NCBI RefSeq assembly: GCF_019429485.1
Contig: NZ_JAHXZN010000001.1
Location: 558,001 to 622,000 of the forward strand
Direction of reading: 5' to 3'
Origin: Sphingomonas citri
GTDB lineage: Bacteria > Pseudomonadota > Alphaproteobacteria > Sphingomonadales > Sphingomonadaceae
DNA: 64,000 nt
Below are positions 1 through 10,278 of this stretch, one piece after another. How positions within the stretch are numbered: position 1 is the first letter of the stretch; every line of letters begins with the position of its first letter. A model generated the notes under the pieces. It was given only the letters and a program-made list of their open reading frames with translations, was not told where the DNA came from and searched no databases. The position numbers and the translations under genes were made by a program.

Positions 1-495
1 TACGAGTCGGGTGCGATCGTGCTGCATCTCGCCGACAGCCGCGACGGGCTGCTGCCGGACGATCGCCTCGGCCGCGCGCGCGCCACGGAATGGGCCTTCG
101 CCGCGCTCAACACGGTCGAGCCGCCGATCATGGACCATGCGATCGCGACGCTGTTCGAGGCGGACCAGCCCTGGTCGAGGCCGCGCCTGCCCGCGGTGGA
201 GGCGCGCATCGCCGAGCGGCTCGGCGAGGTGGCGGCGCGGCTCGGCGAGCGCGAATGGTATGACGGCGCCTTCTCCGCCGGCGACCTGCTGATGGTCGCG
301 GTGCTGCGCATCCTGCGCGACCACCCTTTGCTCGCCGCGCAGCCGACGCTCGCCGCCTATGTCGCGCGCGGCGAGGCGCGGCCCGCCTTCCGTCGCGCGC
401 TCGCCGATCAGCTCGCCGGCTTCACCGGCAGCCCGCCGCCGGGTTTCGCCGAGTGGATCGCGAAGCGGGCGGCGCGTGCGGAGCAGCTCGCATGA
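1..495 (+). CDS. Glutathione S-transferase family protein, C-terminal part
   Basis: The reading frame is open from the first base and ends at TGA 493-495, so the gene starts upstream of the window. The first visible residues, YESGAIVLHLAD, match the end of the thioredoxin-like GST domain (the E-S pair that contacts glutathione). The rest is the all-helical C-terminal domain, including the SAGDLLMVAVLRILRD segment where GSTs have the N-capping box S-x-A-D. Substrate cannot be told. The stop overlaps the next start (ATGA), so it is the first visible gene of an operon with a DUF1428 and two glyoxalase-fold genes, which suggests a detoxification or stress unit. The family call is firm; the substrate is unknown. 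Confidence 0.85.
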   Translation, partial: YESGAIVLHLADSRDGLLPDDRLGRARATEWAFAALNTVEPPIMDHAIATLFEADQPWSRPRLPAVEARIAERLGEVAARLGEREWYDGAFSAGDLLMVAVLRILRDHPLLAAQPTLAAYVARGEARPAFRRALADQLAGFTGSPPPGFAEWIAKRAARAEQLA

Positions 496-1208
496 GCTAC
501 GTCGACGGCTTCATCACCCCGGTCGCGACCGCGGCGCGCGAGCGCTTCGCCGAGCACGCGCGCGTCGCCGCGGCGATCGTGCGCGAGCATGGCGCCCGCC
601 GCGTGGTCGACACCTGGGGCGAGGACGTGCCCGCGGGCGAGCGCAACGACATCGCCGGCGCGGTGCGGCTCGGGGCCGACGAGACGCCCAGCTTCGGCTG
701 GATCGAGTTCACCGACCGCGCCGCGCGCGACACCTTCGGCGAGGCGATCGTCACCGACGAGCGGCTCGCCGCGCTCGGCCTGCCGCCGTTCGATGTCTCG
801 CGCATGATCCTCGGCGGCTTCGAGGTGATCGTCGACACCGGCCGCGGCGCCGCGCCGGGCTTCGTCGACGGCTTCATCCTGCCGGTGCGAATGACACATC
901 GCGCCGATTACGTCGCGCTCGCGGAGGCGGCATCGCCGGTGTTCCTCGACCATGGCGCGATCCGCCATGTCGAGGCGTGGGGCGATGACCTGCCCGCCGG
1001 CGAGACGGTCGACTTTCGCCGCGCGGCGCTCGCGGACGAGGACGAGACCGTCGTCTTGTCCTGGGTCGAGTGGCCCGACCGCGCCACGCGCGACCGCGCG
1101 ACCCCGCTGGTGATGGCGGACGAGCGCATGGCGAACCTGCCGACGCCGCTGCCGTTCGATGGCAAGCGCATGATCTACGGCGGCTTCGCCATGCTCAACG
1201 AGAAGTGA
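492..1208 (+). CDS. Tandem DUF1428 domain protein
   Basis: 238 residues made of two copies of the DUF1428 (YbaA-like, dimeric alpha-beta barrel) fold. Copy 1 begins MSYVDGFITPV and has VDTWGEDVPAGE; copy 2 begins around residue 127 with FVDGFILPVR and has VEAWGDDLPAGE. Each copy ends with an R-M-I-x-GGF motif. DUF1428 proteins are usually single-domain (about 115-120 residues), so this is an internal duplication or fusion. No catalytic function is established for the family. The start ATG 492 overlaps the stop of the GST gene, pointing to translational coupling. Confidence 0.85.
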   Translation: MSYVDGFITPVATAARERFAEHARVAAAIVREHGARRVVDTWGEDVPAGERNDIAGAVRLGADETPSFGWIEFTDRAARDTFGEAIVTDERLAALGLPPFDVSRMILGGFEVIVDTGRGAAPGFVDGFILPVRMTHRADYVALAEAASPVFLDHGAIRHVEAWGDDLPAGETVDFRRAALADEDETVVLSWVEWPDRATRDRATPLVMADERMANLPTPLPFDGKRMIYGGFAMLNEK

Positions 1209-1219
1209 GGAGGAAGAGG

Positions 1220-1996
1220 ATGACCGACCGGGAAGGACTGCCGATCTGGTACGAGCTGCTCGCCCGCGATCCCGACGCGGCGGAGCGTTTCTACACGCAC
1301 GTGCTCGGCTGGTCGGTGGAGCGGCCGCAGCTCGCCGCCGCGCCCGACTATCGCGTGCTCGCCGCGCCCGACGGCGACGGCGTGGCGGGGCTGATGGCGG
1401 TGCCGCCGGGCGCGCCGATGGCGCCGGGCTGGCTGTTCTATCTCGCCGCCGACGACGTCGACGCCACGGTGGAGCGGATCATCGCCGCGGGCGGCGCGGT
1501 GGCGATGCCGGCGACCGATATCCCCGAGGTGGGCCGGATCGCGCTGGTGGCGGACCCGCATGGCACGCTCTTCTACGTCATGCGCGGCGACGGCGATGAG
1601 TCGCGCGCGTTTCGTACCGCCGACACCGCCACCGCGGGTCACGCGGTGTGGAACGAGCTGACCGCCCCCGACCAGGACGCCGCGCTCGCCTTCTACGCCG
1701 GGCTGTTCGGCTGGCGGCACGAGGGCGCGATGCCGATGGGCGATCTGGGCGACTATAAGTTCGTCCACTCGGGCACGACCTGCCTCGGCGCGACGATGAA
1801 CAACTTCGCCGGCAAAGGGCCGGGCTGGCAGTTCTACTTCATGGTCGAGGACGTCGACGCCGCCGTGGAGCGGCTGATCGGCGCGGGCGGGCGTGTGGAG
1901 CAGGGGCCGGACGAGATCCCCGGCGGCAGCTTCTCGGTGGTCGCGGCCGACCCGGAGGGCGCGGCGTTCGGCTTCGTCGGCGAGCGGCGGGCGTGA
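1220..1996 (+). CDS. VOC family protein with two glyoxalase domains
   Basis: 258 residues with two vicinal-oxygen-chelate modules. The first starts at PIWYELLARDPDAAERFY, the second near residue 141 at HAVWNELTAPDQDAALAFY. This double-domain layout is typical of the CFP-30B/hydroxylase-like group. The metal-dependent reaction is not predictable. The start was chosen at ATG 1220 because AGGAGGAAGAGG lies just upstream; an upstream in-frame extension overlaps the preceding gene and lacks family similarity. Its stop overlaps the next gene (TGATG). Confidence 0.85.
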   Translation: MTDREGLPIWYELLARDPDAAERFYTHVLGWSVERPQLAAAPDYRVLAAPDGDGVAGLMAVPPGAPMAPGWLFYLAADDVDATVERIIAAGGAVAMPATDIPEVGRIALVADPHGTLFYVMRGDGDESRAFRTADTATAGHAVWNELTAPDQDAALAFYAGLFGWRHEGAMPMGDLGDYKFVHSGTTCLGATMNNFAGKGPGWQFYFMVEDVDAAVERLIGAGGRVEQGPDEIPGGSFSVVAADPEGAAFGFVGERRA

Positions 1997-2466
1997 TGGA
2001 CAAGGTGTCGGTGTGGCTGTGGTGCGACGGCACCGCGGAGGAGCAGGCCGCCTTCTACACCGGGCTGGTCCCCGGCAGCGCGATTACGGGGGTGTCGCGC
2101 GCGCCGGCGGACTATCCCGCGGGCAAGGCGGGCGACGTGCTCACCGTCACCTTCACGCTGGCGGGGCGATCGTTCGCGATGCTCAACGGCGGTGCCGGTC
2201 CGGCGCACAGCGAGGCGATGTCGCTCCAGGTCGATTGCATCGACCAGGCCGAGGTCGACCGCTGCTGGGACGCGATCCTGGCGGATGGCGGGACCGAGGT
2301 GGCGTGCGGCTGGATCAAGGACCGCTGGGGCGTGGCGTGGCAGATCGTCCCGCGTCGCCTCACCGAGCTGATGCAGGATCCGGTGCATGGGCCCAAGGCG
2401 ATGCAGGCGATGATGGCGATGGTGCGGATCGACGTTGCCGCGCTGGAGCGCGCGATCGCCTCTTGA
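1996..2466 (+). CDS. PhnB-like VOC family protein
   Basis: 156 residues resembling the PhnB / 3-demethylubiquinone-9 3-methyltransferase-like branch of the glyoxalase fold: VSVWLWCDGTAEEQAAFY at the N terminus, FTLAGRSFAMLNGG in the middle, and CGWIKDRWGVAWQIVPR near the end. Despite the historical name, such proteins are not shown to be methyltransferases. ATG 1996 overlaps the last base of the previous stop; a GTG one codon upstream is also possible. It is the last gene of the GST-DUF1428-VOC operon. Confidence 0.8.
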   Translation: MDKVSVWLWCDGTAEEQAAFYTGLVPGSAITGVSRAPADYPAGKAGDVLTVTFTLAGRSFAMLNGGAGPAHSEAMSLQVDCIDQAEVDRCWDAILADGGTEVACGWIKDRWGVAWQIVPRRLTELMQDPVHGPKAMQAMMAMVRIDVAALERAIAS

Positions 2467-2597
2467 GCGCGCGGCCATAATCTCTAGGTAGGCGGCCTCG
2501 GTCACGTTTGCGGCCAGCCCCGCGATCGTGTACCCGCCCCACGAACGGCGCCGGTGCGCCTCCTGCGCGCCGACGGCCCAACGAAGTAGAGACGCGC

Positions 2598-3380
2598 ATG
2601 GCCGAGTTCACGCTCCCCAAGAACAGCAAGATCAAGGGCGGCCGCAAGGTCGCGTCGCCGCAGCCGGGCGGGACGATGCGCAACTTCAAGGTCTATCGCT
2701 ACGATCCCGATTCGGGCGAGAACCCGCGCTACGACACGTTCGAGGTCAATCTCGACGAGTGCGGCCCGATGGTCCTCGACGCGCTGATCAAGATCAAGTC
2801 GGAGCAGGACAGCTCGCTGACCTTCCGCCGCTCGTGCCGCGAGGGCATCTGCGGTTCCTGCTCGATGAACATCGACGGGCGCAACGGCCTGGCCTGCACG
2901 ACCGCGATCGAGGACGTGAAGGGCGAGGTGAAGATCACCCCGCTGCCCGCGATGGACGTGATCAAGGACCTCGTCCCCGATTTCACGCGCTTCTACGCTC
3001 AGTACGCCTCGATCACCCCGTGGCTGCAGACGGTGACGCCACCGCCCGCGGGCAAGGAGCGGCTCCAGTCGCCCGAGGAGCGCGCCAAGCTCGACGGCCT
3101 GTACGAGTGCATCCTGTGCGCCTGCTGCTCGACCTCGTGCCCGAGCTACTGGTGGAACTCGGACAAGTTCCTCGGCCCGGCGATCCTGCTCCAGGCGTAT
3201 CGCTGGCTCGCCGACAGCCGCGACGAGATGACCGGCGAGCGGCTCGACGCGCTCGAGGACCCGTTCCGCCTGTATCGCTGCCACACGATCATGAACTGCG
3301 CCAACGTCTGCCCGAAGGGGCTGTCGCCCGCGAAGGCAATCGCCGAGATCAAGAAGATGGAAGTCGAGCGGATCGTCTGA
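2598..3380 (+). CDS. sdhB: Succinate dehydrogenase iron-sulfur subunit
   Basis: 260 residues, the normal length for SdhB. It carries electrons from the flavoprotein SdhA to ubiquinone in complex II. The N-terminal ferredoxin domain has the [2Fe-2S] ligands C80, C85, C88 and C100 (CREGICGSC). The C-terminal domain has [12 protein letters not shown] (171-182) and [14 protein letters not shown] (228-241) for the [4Fe-4S] and [3Fe-4S] clusters. SdhA, SdhC and SdhD are not in the window, because the genes upstream belong to an unrelated operon. The 131 bases before the start hold no gene and probably carry the promoter. Confidence 0.97.
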   Translation: MAEFTLPKNSKIKGGRKVASPQPGGTMRNFKVYRYDPDSGENPRYDTFEVNLDECGPMVLDALIKIKSEQDSSLTFRRSCREGICGSCSMNIDGRNGLACTTAIEDVKGEVKITPLPAMDVIKDLVPDFTRFYAQYASITPWLQTVTPPPAGKERLQSPEERAKLDGLYECILCACCSTSCPSYWWNSDKFLGPAILLQAYRWLADSRDEMTGERLDALEDPFRLYRCHTIMNCANVCPKGLSPAKAIAEIKKMEVERIV

Positions 3381-3421
3381 TCGGAGGGGAGGTCGCCAGC
3401 CTTCGCGCCGCCTTCCATTGT

Positions 3422-3509
3422 GCTCCGGCGAAGGCCGGGGCCCAGTTGGGTGGCGGTGGTGAGTCTCACGACGGCTATCCCACCTGGGCCCCGGCCTTCG
3501 CCGGGGCAC
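3422..3509. repeat. REPIN-like inverted doublet, family A
   Basis: Two arms in opposite orientation. The first (3422-3450) contains CCGGCGAAGGCCGGGGCCCA; the second (3479-3509) is its inverse, ending CGGCCTTCGCCGGGGC. A 28-base spacer contains GGTGAGTC. The same arrangement and a similar spacer recur at 50284-50371. It lies between sdhB and zapE. Confidence 0.85.
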
Positions 3510-3650
3510 GACGACAAAGGCGCGCGCACCTCCACATCAGGTCACTGCCCCGCCCCCGCCACACAACGTCACCGCCGCGAGACTTGATCCCCTCGCCCCT
3601 TGTCCCCACAGACGTCAATATGCTGCGGTGCAGCGCCGCGAAGGGTGACG

Positions 3651-4745
3651 ATGGGAAAAGTAAGTGACGCATACCGGCGGCTGATCGCCGACGACGAACT
3701 CCGCCCCGATCCCGAGCAGCAGGCCGCCGCGCTCCGGCTCGACGCGCTCGCGCAGGAGCTGGAGAAGCCCCGCACGATCGGCCTGTTCCGCCGCCGTCGC
3801 GTTCCCGCCAGGGGAGTCTACCTCTGGGGCGACGTCGGCCGCGGCAAGTCGATGCTGATGGACCTGTTCTTCGCCAACGTCGCGGTGGCGAAGAAGCGCC
3901 GCGTCCATTTTGCCGAGTTCATGCTCGAGGTCCACGCTCGCATCGCGGTAGAGCGGCGCAAGGAGGAAGGCGACCCGATCCTCCCCGTCGCGGAGGCGCT
4001 CGCCGACGAGGCGCAGCTGCTCGCCTTCGACGAGATGATGGTGACCAACTCGCCCGACGCGATGATCCTGTCGCGGCTGTTCACCGCGCTGATCGAGGCC
4101 GGCGTGACCGTCGTCACCACCTCCAACCGCGCGCCCGCCGACCTCTACAAGAACGGCCTCAACCGCGAGCATTTCCTCGGCTTCATCGCGCTGGTCCAGG
4201 AGCAGCTCGACGTGCTCGCGCTCAACGGCCCGGTGGATTATCGCCGCGACCGGCTGGGCGCGCATCAGACCTGGCTTGTCCCCAACGGCGAGCAGGCCAC
4301 CGCGGAGCTCTCCGCGGCTTTCTATCGCCTCACCGACTATCCGCCCGAGGATCGCCAGCACGTGCCGAGCGAGGAGCTTGTGGTGCAGGGTCGCACGCTG
4401 CGCGTCCCGAAGACGCTCAAGGGCGTAGCGGTGTTCGCGTTCAAGAAATTGTGCGGCGAGGCGCGCGGCGCGGCCGACTATCTCGCGGTCGCGCGGCGCT
4501 ATCACACCGTCATCCTCGTCGGCATCCCGATCCTGGGTCCGGACAACCGCAACGAGGCGGCGCGCTTCGTCGCGCTGATCGACGCGCTGTACGAGCACAA
4601 GGTCAAGCTGCTCGCCGCCGCGGACGCCGAGCCCGACCAGCTCTACCCGCGCGGCGACGGCGCCTTCGAGTTCCGCCGCACCGCCAGCCGTCTCGAAGAG
4701 ATGCGCTCCGAGAGCTACTTGAGCGAGGGTCACGGAACTAGCTGA
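3651..4745 (+). CDS. zapE: Cell division protein ZapE (AFG1-like ATPase)
   Basis: 364 residues of the AFG1/ZapE P-loop ATPase family, linked in E. coli to Z-ring constriction and in mitochondria to protein quality control. Walker A is GDVGRGKS (60-67) and Walker B is LLAFDE (123-128), followed by the sensor-like TSNR. Length is normal for the family. ATG 3651 was chosen because MGKVSDAYRRLI aligns with usual ZapE starts; an upstream extension would run into the leader. It lies between sdhB and mdh, an order I associate with sphingomonads. Confidence 0.92.
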   Translation: MGKVSDAYRRLIADDELRPDPEQQAAALRLDALAQELEKPRTIGLFRRRRVPARGVYLWGDVGRGKSMLMDLFFANVAVAKKRRVHFAEFMLEVHARIAVERRKEEGDPILPVAEALADEAQLLAFDEMMVTNSPDAMILSRLFTALIEAGVTVVTTSNRAPADLYKNGLNREHFLGFIALVQEQLDVLALNGPVDYRRDRLGAHQTWLVPNGEQATAELSAAFYRLTDYPPEDRQHVPSEELVVQGRTLRVPKTLKGVAVFAFKKLCGEARGAADYLAVARRYHTVILVGIPILGPDNRNEAARFVALIDALYEHKVKLLAAADAEPDQLYPRGDGAFEFRRTASRLEEMRSESYLSEGHGTS

Positions 4746-4790
4746 GGCTTATTGCTCCTGCGAACCATATGCAACTTAACTTGGTCCTAG

Positions 4791-5837
<1,047 letters not shown>

Positions 5838-5850
5838 ACGAATAGCTGTG

Positions 5851-5879
5851 CCCCGGCGAAGGCCGGGGCCCAGTTGGGA
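5851..5879. repeat. Family A REP arm, left of GIY-YIG gene
   Basis: Contains CCCCGGCGAAGGCCGGGGCC followed by CAGTTGGGA. It is the mirror partner of the arm at 6197-6224. Its end is 11 bases from the GTG start of the GIY-YIG gene, and its terminal GGGAG could serve as the ribosome binding site. Confidence 0.9.
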
Positions 5880-5890
5880 GAAGTCCCGAG

Positions 5891-6187
5891 GTGGAGAAGG
5901 CCGGCTTCGTCTACGTCATGGCGAGCGGACGAAACGGCACGATCTACATCGGCGTCACCAGCGACCTACCCAAACGTGTCTGGGAGCATCGCAGCGGCGT
6001 CATCGGCGGCTTCACCAAGAAGCATCACTGTCATCGCCTCGTCTGGTATGAGGCGCATGAGAGCATCGAGGCAGCCCGGCATCGCGAGCTGCAGATGAAG
6101 GAGTGGAAGCGGGCGTGGAAGCTGCGCGAGATCGAAGGGCTCAACCCGGACTGGGACGACCTGTACGATCGTATCGCGTCGCCATGA
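5891..6187 (+). CDS. Small GIY-YIG nuclease family protein
   Basis: 98 residues, essentially a bare GIY-YIG domain: F7-V-Y8 then Y19-I-G21 for the signature, R29 in PKRVWEHR, and a C-terminal HRELQMKEWKR with the probable metal-binding Glu. It belongs to the short YhbQ-like group whose biological role is mostly unknown. The start is GTG 5891. The gene fills the space between two inverted family A repeat arms (5851-5879 and 6197-6224), with 10-11 bases on either side and nothing else. That placement looks like a mobile or repeat-associated cassette rather than part of the TCA operon. Family call firm, role inferred. Confidence 0.9.
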   Translation: MEKAGFVYVMASGRNGTIYIGVTSDLPKRVWEHRSGVIGGFTKKHHCHRLVWYEAHESIEAARHRELQMKEWKRAWKLREIEGLNPDWDDLYDRIASP

Positions 6188-6196
6188 CCGCCATCG

Positions 6197-6224
6197 CAAC
6201 TGGGCCCCGGCCTTCGCCGGGGCA
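6197..6224. repeat. Family A REP arm, right of GIY-YIG gene
   Basis: Reads CAACTGGGCCCCGGCCTTCG then CCGGGGCA, the exact inverse of the 5851-5879 arm. It starts 9 bases after the GIY-YIG stop codon and ends 29 bases before the sucD start. Confidence 0.9.
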
Positions 6225-6253
6225 CGAACATCGCCCGATCTAGGGAGACGGAC

Positions 6254-7144
6254 TTGAGCATCCTCGTCGACAAGAACACCAAGGTCATCACCCAGGGGAT
6301 GACCGGCAAGACCGGCACCTTCCACACCAAGGCGGCGCTGGACTATGGCACGCAGATGGTCGGCGGCGTGACGCCCGGCAAGGGCGGCACCACGCACGAG
6401 GAGCTCGGCCTGCCGAACTTCGACACCGTCGCCGAGGCGGTCGCCAAGACCGGCGCCACCGCGTCGGTGATCTACGTGCCGCCGCCCTTCGCCGCGGACT
6501 CGATCCTCGAGGCGATCGACGCCGAGGTGCCGCTGATCGTCGCGATCACCGAGGGCATCCCGGTGCTCGACATGGTTCGCGTCAAGCGCGCGCTGTCGGG
6601 CAGCAAGTCGCGGCTGATCGGCCCGAACTGCCCGGGCGTGCTGACGCCGGGCGAGTGCAAGATCGGCATCATGCCGGGCAACATCTTCAAGAAGGGCTCG
6701 GTCGGCGTCGTGTCGCGCTCGGGCACGCTGACCTATGAGGCGGTGTTCCAAACCTCGAACGCCGGGCTCGGCCAGACCACCGCGGTCGGCATCGGCGGCG
6801 ACCCGGTCAACGGCACCAACTTCATCGACGTGCTCGAGCTGTTCCTCGCCGACGAGGCGACCCAGTCGATCATCATGATCGGCGAGATCGGCGGCTCGGC
6901 CGAGGAAGAGGCGGCGCAGTTCCTCCGCGACGAGGCGAAGCGCGGCCGCAGCAAGCCGATGGCGGGCTTCATCGCCGGCCGCACCGCCCCCCCGGGGCGC
7001 CGCATGGGCCACGCCGGCGCGATCGTCTCGGGCGGCCAGGGCGGCGCCGAGGACAAGATCGCGGCGATGGAAGCGGCCGGCATCAAGGTCGCGGCGAGCC
7101 CCAGCGAGCTGGGCTCGACGCTGCTGAGCGTGCTGAACAAGTAA
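6254..7144 (+). CDS. sucD: Succinyl-CoA ligase alpha subunit
   Basis: 296 residues. Converts succinyl-CoA to succinate with substrate-level phosphorylation, as partner of SucC. The phosphorylated histidine is H253 in [12 protein letters not shown], and the CoA-binding N-terminal domain has the [15 protein letters not shown] region. The start is TTG 6254 after [24 protein letters not shown] matches the family N terminus. The beta subunit gene sucC, which many alphaproteobacteria place directly upstream, is not here; the GIY-YIG/repeat cassette lies there instead. Confidence 0.96.
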   Translation: MSILVDKNTKVITQGMTGKTGTFHTKAALDYGTQMVGGVTPGKGGTTHEELGLPNFDTVAEAVAKTGATASVIYVPPPFAADSILEAIDAEVPLIVAITEGIPVLDMVRVKRALSGSKSRLIGPNCPGVLTPGECKIGIMPGNIFKKGSVGVVSRSGTLTYEAVFQTSNAGLGQTTAVGIGGDPVNGTNFIDVLELFLADEATQSIIMIGEIGGSAEEEAAQFLRDEAKRGRSKPMAGFIAGRTAPPGRRMGHAGAIVSGGQGGAEDKIAAMEAAGIKVAASPSELGSTLLSVLNK

Positions 7145-7155
7145 GCGACCCAGCC

Positions 7156-7181
7156 GTTGCCCCGGTATCCGCCGGGGCAAC
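7156..7181. other. 10-bp hairpin between sucD and sucA
   Basis: GTTGCCCCGG and CCGGGGCAAC form a perfect 10-bp stem around a 6-base loop. There is no following T run, so it may be a transcript-stabilising or attenuating hairpin, or a degenerate repeat, rather than a simple terminator. Confidence 0.7.
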
Positions 7182-7229
7182 GCGCGGCATGATCCCGGCG
7201 TGCGCCGGAAGGACGAAGGTAGAGGCGTC

Positions 7230-10202
7230 ATGGGCTACGAAGGCCAGGATTTCAGCGATATCGCGGGTAACGTCAGCCCGGCGTTCATCGACGCGCTCTA
7301 CGCCCGCTTCAAGGAATCGCCCGACTCGGTCGAGACCGGCTGGCGCAGCTTCTTCGAGGGGCTGGAGGGTTCGATGAACGCGCCGTCGTGGCAGAACAAG
7401 CGTTGGCCGCTCACCACCACCGACGACCTCACCGCCGGGCTCGACCCGACGCAGATGGAGCCCGCGCCCAAGCCCGCCAAAAGCGGCAAGCCCGCGCCCG
7501 CCGCGCCGGCGGCCCCTGCCCCGTCGCAGGACGCGATCGTCAAGGCCGCGGCGGACTCGATCCGCGCGCAGCTGCTGATCCGCACCTATCGCGTGCGCGG
7601 CCATCTCGCCGCCAACCTCGACCCGCTCGGCCTGTCCTCGGCGCGCGAGCTGCCCGCCGACCTCAAGACCGACTATCACGGCTTCTCCGACGCCGACATC
7701 GACCGCCCGGTCTATCTCGGCGGCTCGCTCGGGCTGCAATGGGCGACGATCCGCGAGGTGGTCGACACGCTGCGCGCCAATTACTGCGGCAGCGTCGGCC
7801 TCGAGTACATGCACATCGCCGACGTCGAGGAGCGCAAGTTCCTCCAGGAGCGGATGGAGGGCAAGGACAAGGGTGTCGAGTTCACCACCGCCGGCAAGAA
7901 GGCGATCCTCACCAAGGTGATCGAGGCCGAGCAGTGGGAAAAGTTCCTCGGCCGCAAGTATGTCGGCACGAAGCGCTTCGGGCTCGACGGCGGCGAAAGC
8001 ATGATCCCCGCGCTCGAGAGCGTGATCAAGTACGGCGGCGCCGCGGGCGTCAACGAGATCGTGTTCGGCATGGCGCACCGCGGCAGGCTCAACGTGCTCG
8101 CCAACGTGATGGCCAAGCCGCTGCGCGTGATCTTCCACGAGTTCGCGGGCGGCTCGGCGCACCCAGACGACATCGGCGGCTCGGGTGACGTGAAGTATCA
8201 CCTCGGCACCTCGACCGACCGCGAGTTCGACGGGCACCACGTCCATATGTCGCTGGTCGCCAACCCGTCGCACCTCGAGGCGGCGGACCCGGTGGTGCTC
8301 GGCAAGATCCGCGCGATCCAGACGATCGCCAAGGACCTCGACACGCACGCGCGCTCGCTGCCGGTGCTGATCCACGGCGACGCCGCCTTCGCGGGCCAGG
8401 GCATCGTCTGGGAGTGTTTCGGTTTCTCCGGCATCCGCGGCTACAACACCGGCGGCTGCGTCCACTTCGTCATCAACAACCAGATCGGCTTCACGACCAG
8501 CCCGCAGTTCGCGCGCTCGTCGCCTTATCCGTCGGACGTCGCCAAGGGCGTCCAGGCGCCGATCTTCCACGTCAATGGCGACGATCCCGAGGCGGTCACC
8601 TTCGCGACCAAGATCGCGATCGAGTACCGCCAGAAGTTCCATCGCGACGTCGTGATCGACATGTGGTGCTATCGCCGCTTCGGCCACAACGAGGGCGACG
8701 AGCCCGGCTTCACCCAGCCGCTGATGTACAAGGCGATCCGCAGCCACCCGCCGGTCAGCGAGATCTACGGCAAGCGGCTGATCGCCGAGGGCGTGGTCGA
8801 CCAGGCCTTCATCGACGACAATGTCGGCCAGTTCACCACCCTGCTCGAGGGCGAGTTCGAGGCGGGCGCGAGCTACAAGCCCAACAAGGCGGACTGGTTC
8901 GCGGGCCGCTGGTCGGGGTTGCACGCGCCCGCCGACGCGGAGAGTTCGCGCCGCAGCGTCGACACCGGGATCGAGCAGAAGCTGTTCGACTCGATCGGCC
9001 GCACGCTGACGACCGTCCCCGACAGCATCGCGATCCACAAGACGCTCGCGCGCGTGCTCGACGCCAAGCGCCAGATGTTCGCCACGGGCGAGAATTTCGA
9101 CTGGGCGACGGGCGAGGCGCTGGCGTTCGGCTCGCTGCTCCACGAGGGTTATGGCGTCCGCCTGTCGGGCCAGGATTCGGGCCGCGGCACCTTCTCGCAG
9201 CGCCACGCGGTGTGGGTCGACCAGAACGACGAGCACAAATACGTGCCGCTGTGGACGGTGCCGCACGGCAGTTTCGAGGTGCTCGACAGCCCGCTGTCCG
9301 AGTACGGCGTGCTCGGTTTCGAGTACGGCTACGCGCTCGCCGACCCGAAGACATTGGTGCTGTGGGAGGCGCAGTTCGGCGACTTCGTCAACGGCGCGCA
9401 GATCATGATCGACCAGTTCATCGCGGCGGGCGAGGCCAAGTGGCTGCGCGCCAACGGCCTGGTGATGCTGCTGCCGCACGGCTACGAGGGCCAGGGCCCC
9501 GAGCACAGCTCGGCGCGCCCGGAGCGCTTCCTTCAGCTGTGCGCGGGCGACAACATCCAGGTCGCCAACTGCACCACGCCGGCGAACTATTACCACCTGC
9601 TACGCCGGCAGATGCACCGCAACTTCCGCAAGCCGCTGATCGTGTTCACGCCCAAGTCGCTGCTGCGGCACAAGCTGGCGGTCAGCAGCGCGGCGGACTT
9701 CGTCGGCGACACGCACTTCCGCCGCATCCTGTCGGACACCAATGGCGCGCCCGACGCGCAGACCAAGCGGCTGGTGCTGTGCACCGGCAAGGTGGCGTAC
9801 GACCTGATCGAGGCGCGCGACGCGGCGGGTGACACCGAGACCCAGATCGTCCGCATCGAGCAGCTCTATCCCTTCCCCACCGACGCGCTGGCCGAGCGGC
9901 TGTCGCGGCTGACCGCGCTGGAGGAAGTGATCTGGGCGCAGGAGGAGCCGCGCAACAACGGTTACTGGTTCTTCGTCGAGCCGCTGATCGAGGAGGCGCT
10001 CGGTCTCGCCAAGTCGCGCGTGGCGCGTCCGCGCTACGCAGGCCGCGCCGCCGCCGCCTCGCCCGCGACCGGCCTGATGAAGCGCCACCAGGCCGAGCAG
10101 GGCGCGCTGATCGCCGACGCGCTCGGGCACAATGTACGCGACGAGATCCGCCGCACGCGCGAGCTCGACACCACCAAGAAGGCGGCGCAGCCGACCGCCT
10201 GA
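7230..10202 (+). CDS. sucA: 2-oxoglutarate dehydrogenase E1 component
   Basis: 990 residues. Thiamine-diphosphate-dependent decarboxylation of 2-oxoglutarate in the TCA cycle. The N terminus ([20 protein letters not shown]) is the E2-interacting segment, followed by an Ala/Pro linker (about residues 82-103). The core has [14 protein letters not shown] near residue 280 and [11 protein letters not shown] near 490, both hallmarks of the SucA/OdhA family. Length is slightly above the usual 930-970. ATG 7230 was chosen because it starts the conserved N-terminal helix. It is followed by sucB and lpd, giving the complete complex. Confidence 0.97.
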   Translation: MGYEGQDFSDIAGNVSPAFIDALYARFKESPDSVETGWRSFFEGLEGSMNAPSWQNKRWPLTTTDDLTAGLDPTQMEPAPKPAKSGKPAPAAPAAPAPSQDAIVKAAADSIRAQLLIRTYRVRGHLAANLDPLGLSSARELPADLKTDYHGFSDADIDRPVYLGGSLGLQWATIREVVDTLRANYCGSVGLEYMHIADVEERKFLQERMEGKDKGVEFTTAGKKAILTKVIEAEQWEKFLGRKYVGTKRFGLDGGESMIPALESVIKYGGAAGVNEIVFGMAHRGRLNVLANVMAKPLRVIFHEFAGGSAHPDDIGGSGDVKYHLGTSTDREFDGHHVHMSLVANPSHLEAADPVVLGKIRAIQTIAKDLDTHARSLPVLIHGDAAFAGQGIVWECFGFSGIRGYNTGGCVHFVINNQIGFTTSPQFARSSPYPSDVAKGVQAPIFHVNGDDPEAVTFATKIAIEYRQKFHRDVVIDMWCYRRFGHNEGDEPGFTQPLMYKAIRSHPPVSEIYGKRLIAEGVVDQAFIDDNVGQFTTLLEGEFEAGASYKPNKADWFAGRWSGLHAPADAESSRRSVDTGIEQKLFDSIGRTLTTVPDSIAIHKTLARVLDAKRQMFATGENFDWATGEALAFGSLLHEGYGVRLSGQDSGRGTFSQRHAVWVDQNDEHKYVPLWTVPHGSFEVLDSPLSEYGVLGFEYGYALADPKTLVLWEAQFGDFVNGAQIMIDQFIAAGEAKWLRANGLVMLLPHGYEGQGPEHSSARPERFLQLCAGDNIQVANCTTPANYYHLLRRQMHRNFRKPLIVFTPKSLLRHKLAVSSAADFVGDTHFRRILSDTNGAPDAQTKRLVLCTGKVAYDLIEARDAAGDTETQIVRIEQLYPFPTDALAERLSRLTALEEVIWAQEEPRNNGYWFFVEPLIEEALGLAKSRVARPRYAGRAAAASPATGLMKRHQAEQGALIADALGHNVRDEIRRTRELDTTKKAAQPTA

Positions 10203-10278
10203 TCGATCCAGCGTCCCGGCGCCGCGCTGGGACGCTCCGTTTGATGCTAGACCCCGCGCTGGGATGACGAGGTACACA

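Noticed and set aside
5851..6224. Insertion sequence at the GIY-YIG locus
   Set aside because: No transposase gene and no target-site duplication I can identify; the flanks are REP arms rather than IS terminal repeats, so it is reported as a repeat-associated cassette instead.
7083..9596. Very long open frame antisense to sucA
   Set aside because: It mirrors the codon structure of sucA in a high-GC genome, is Arg/Ala/His-rich with no family motif, and similar antisense frames occur under almost every large gene here.
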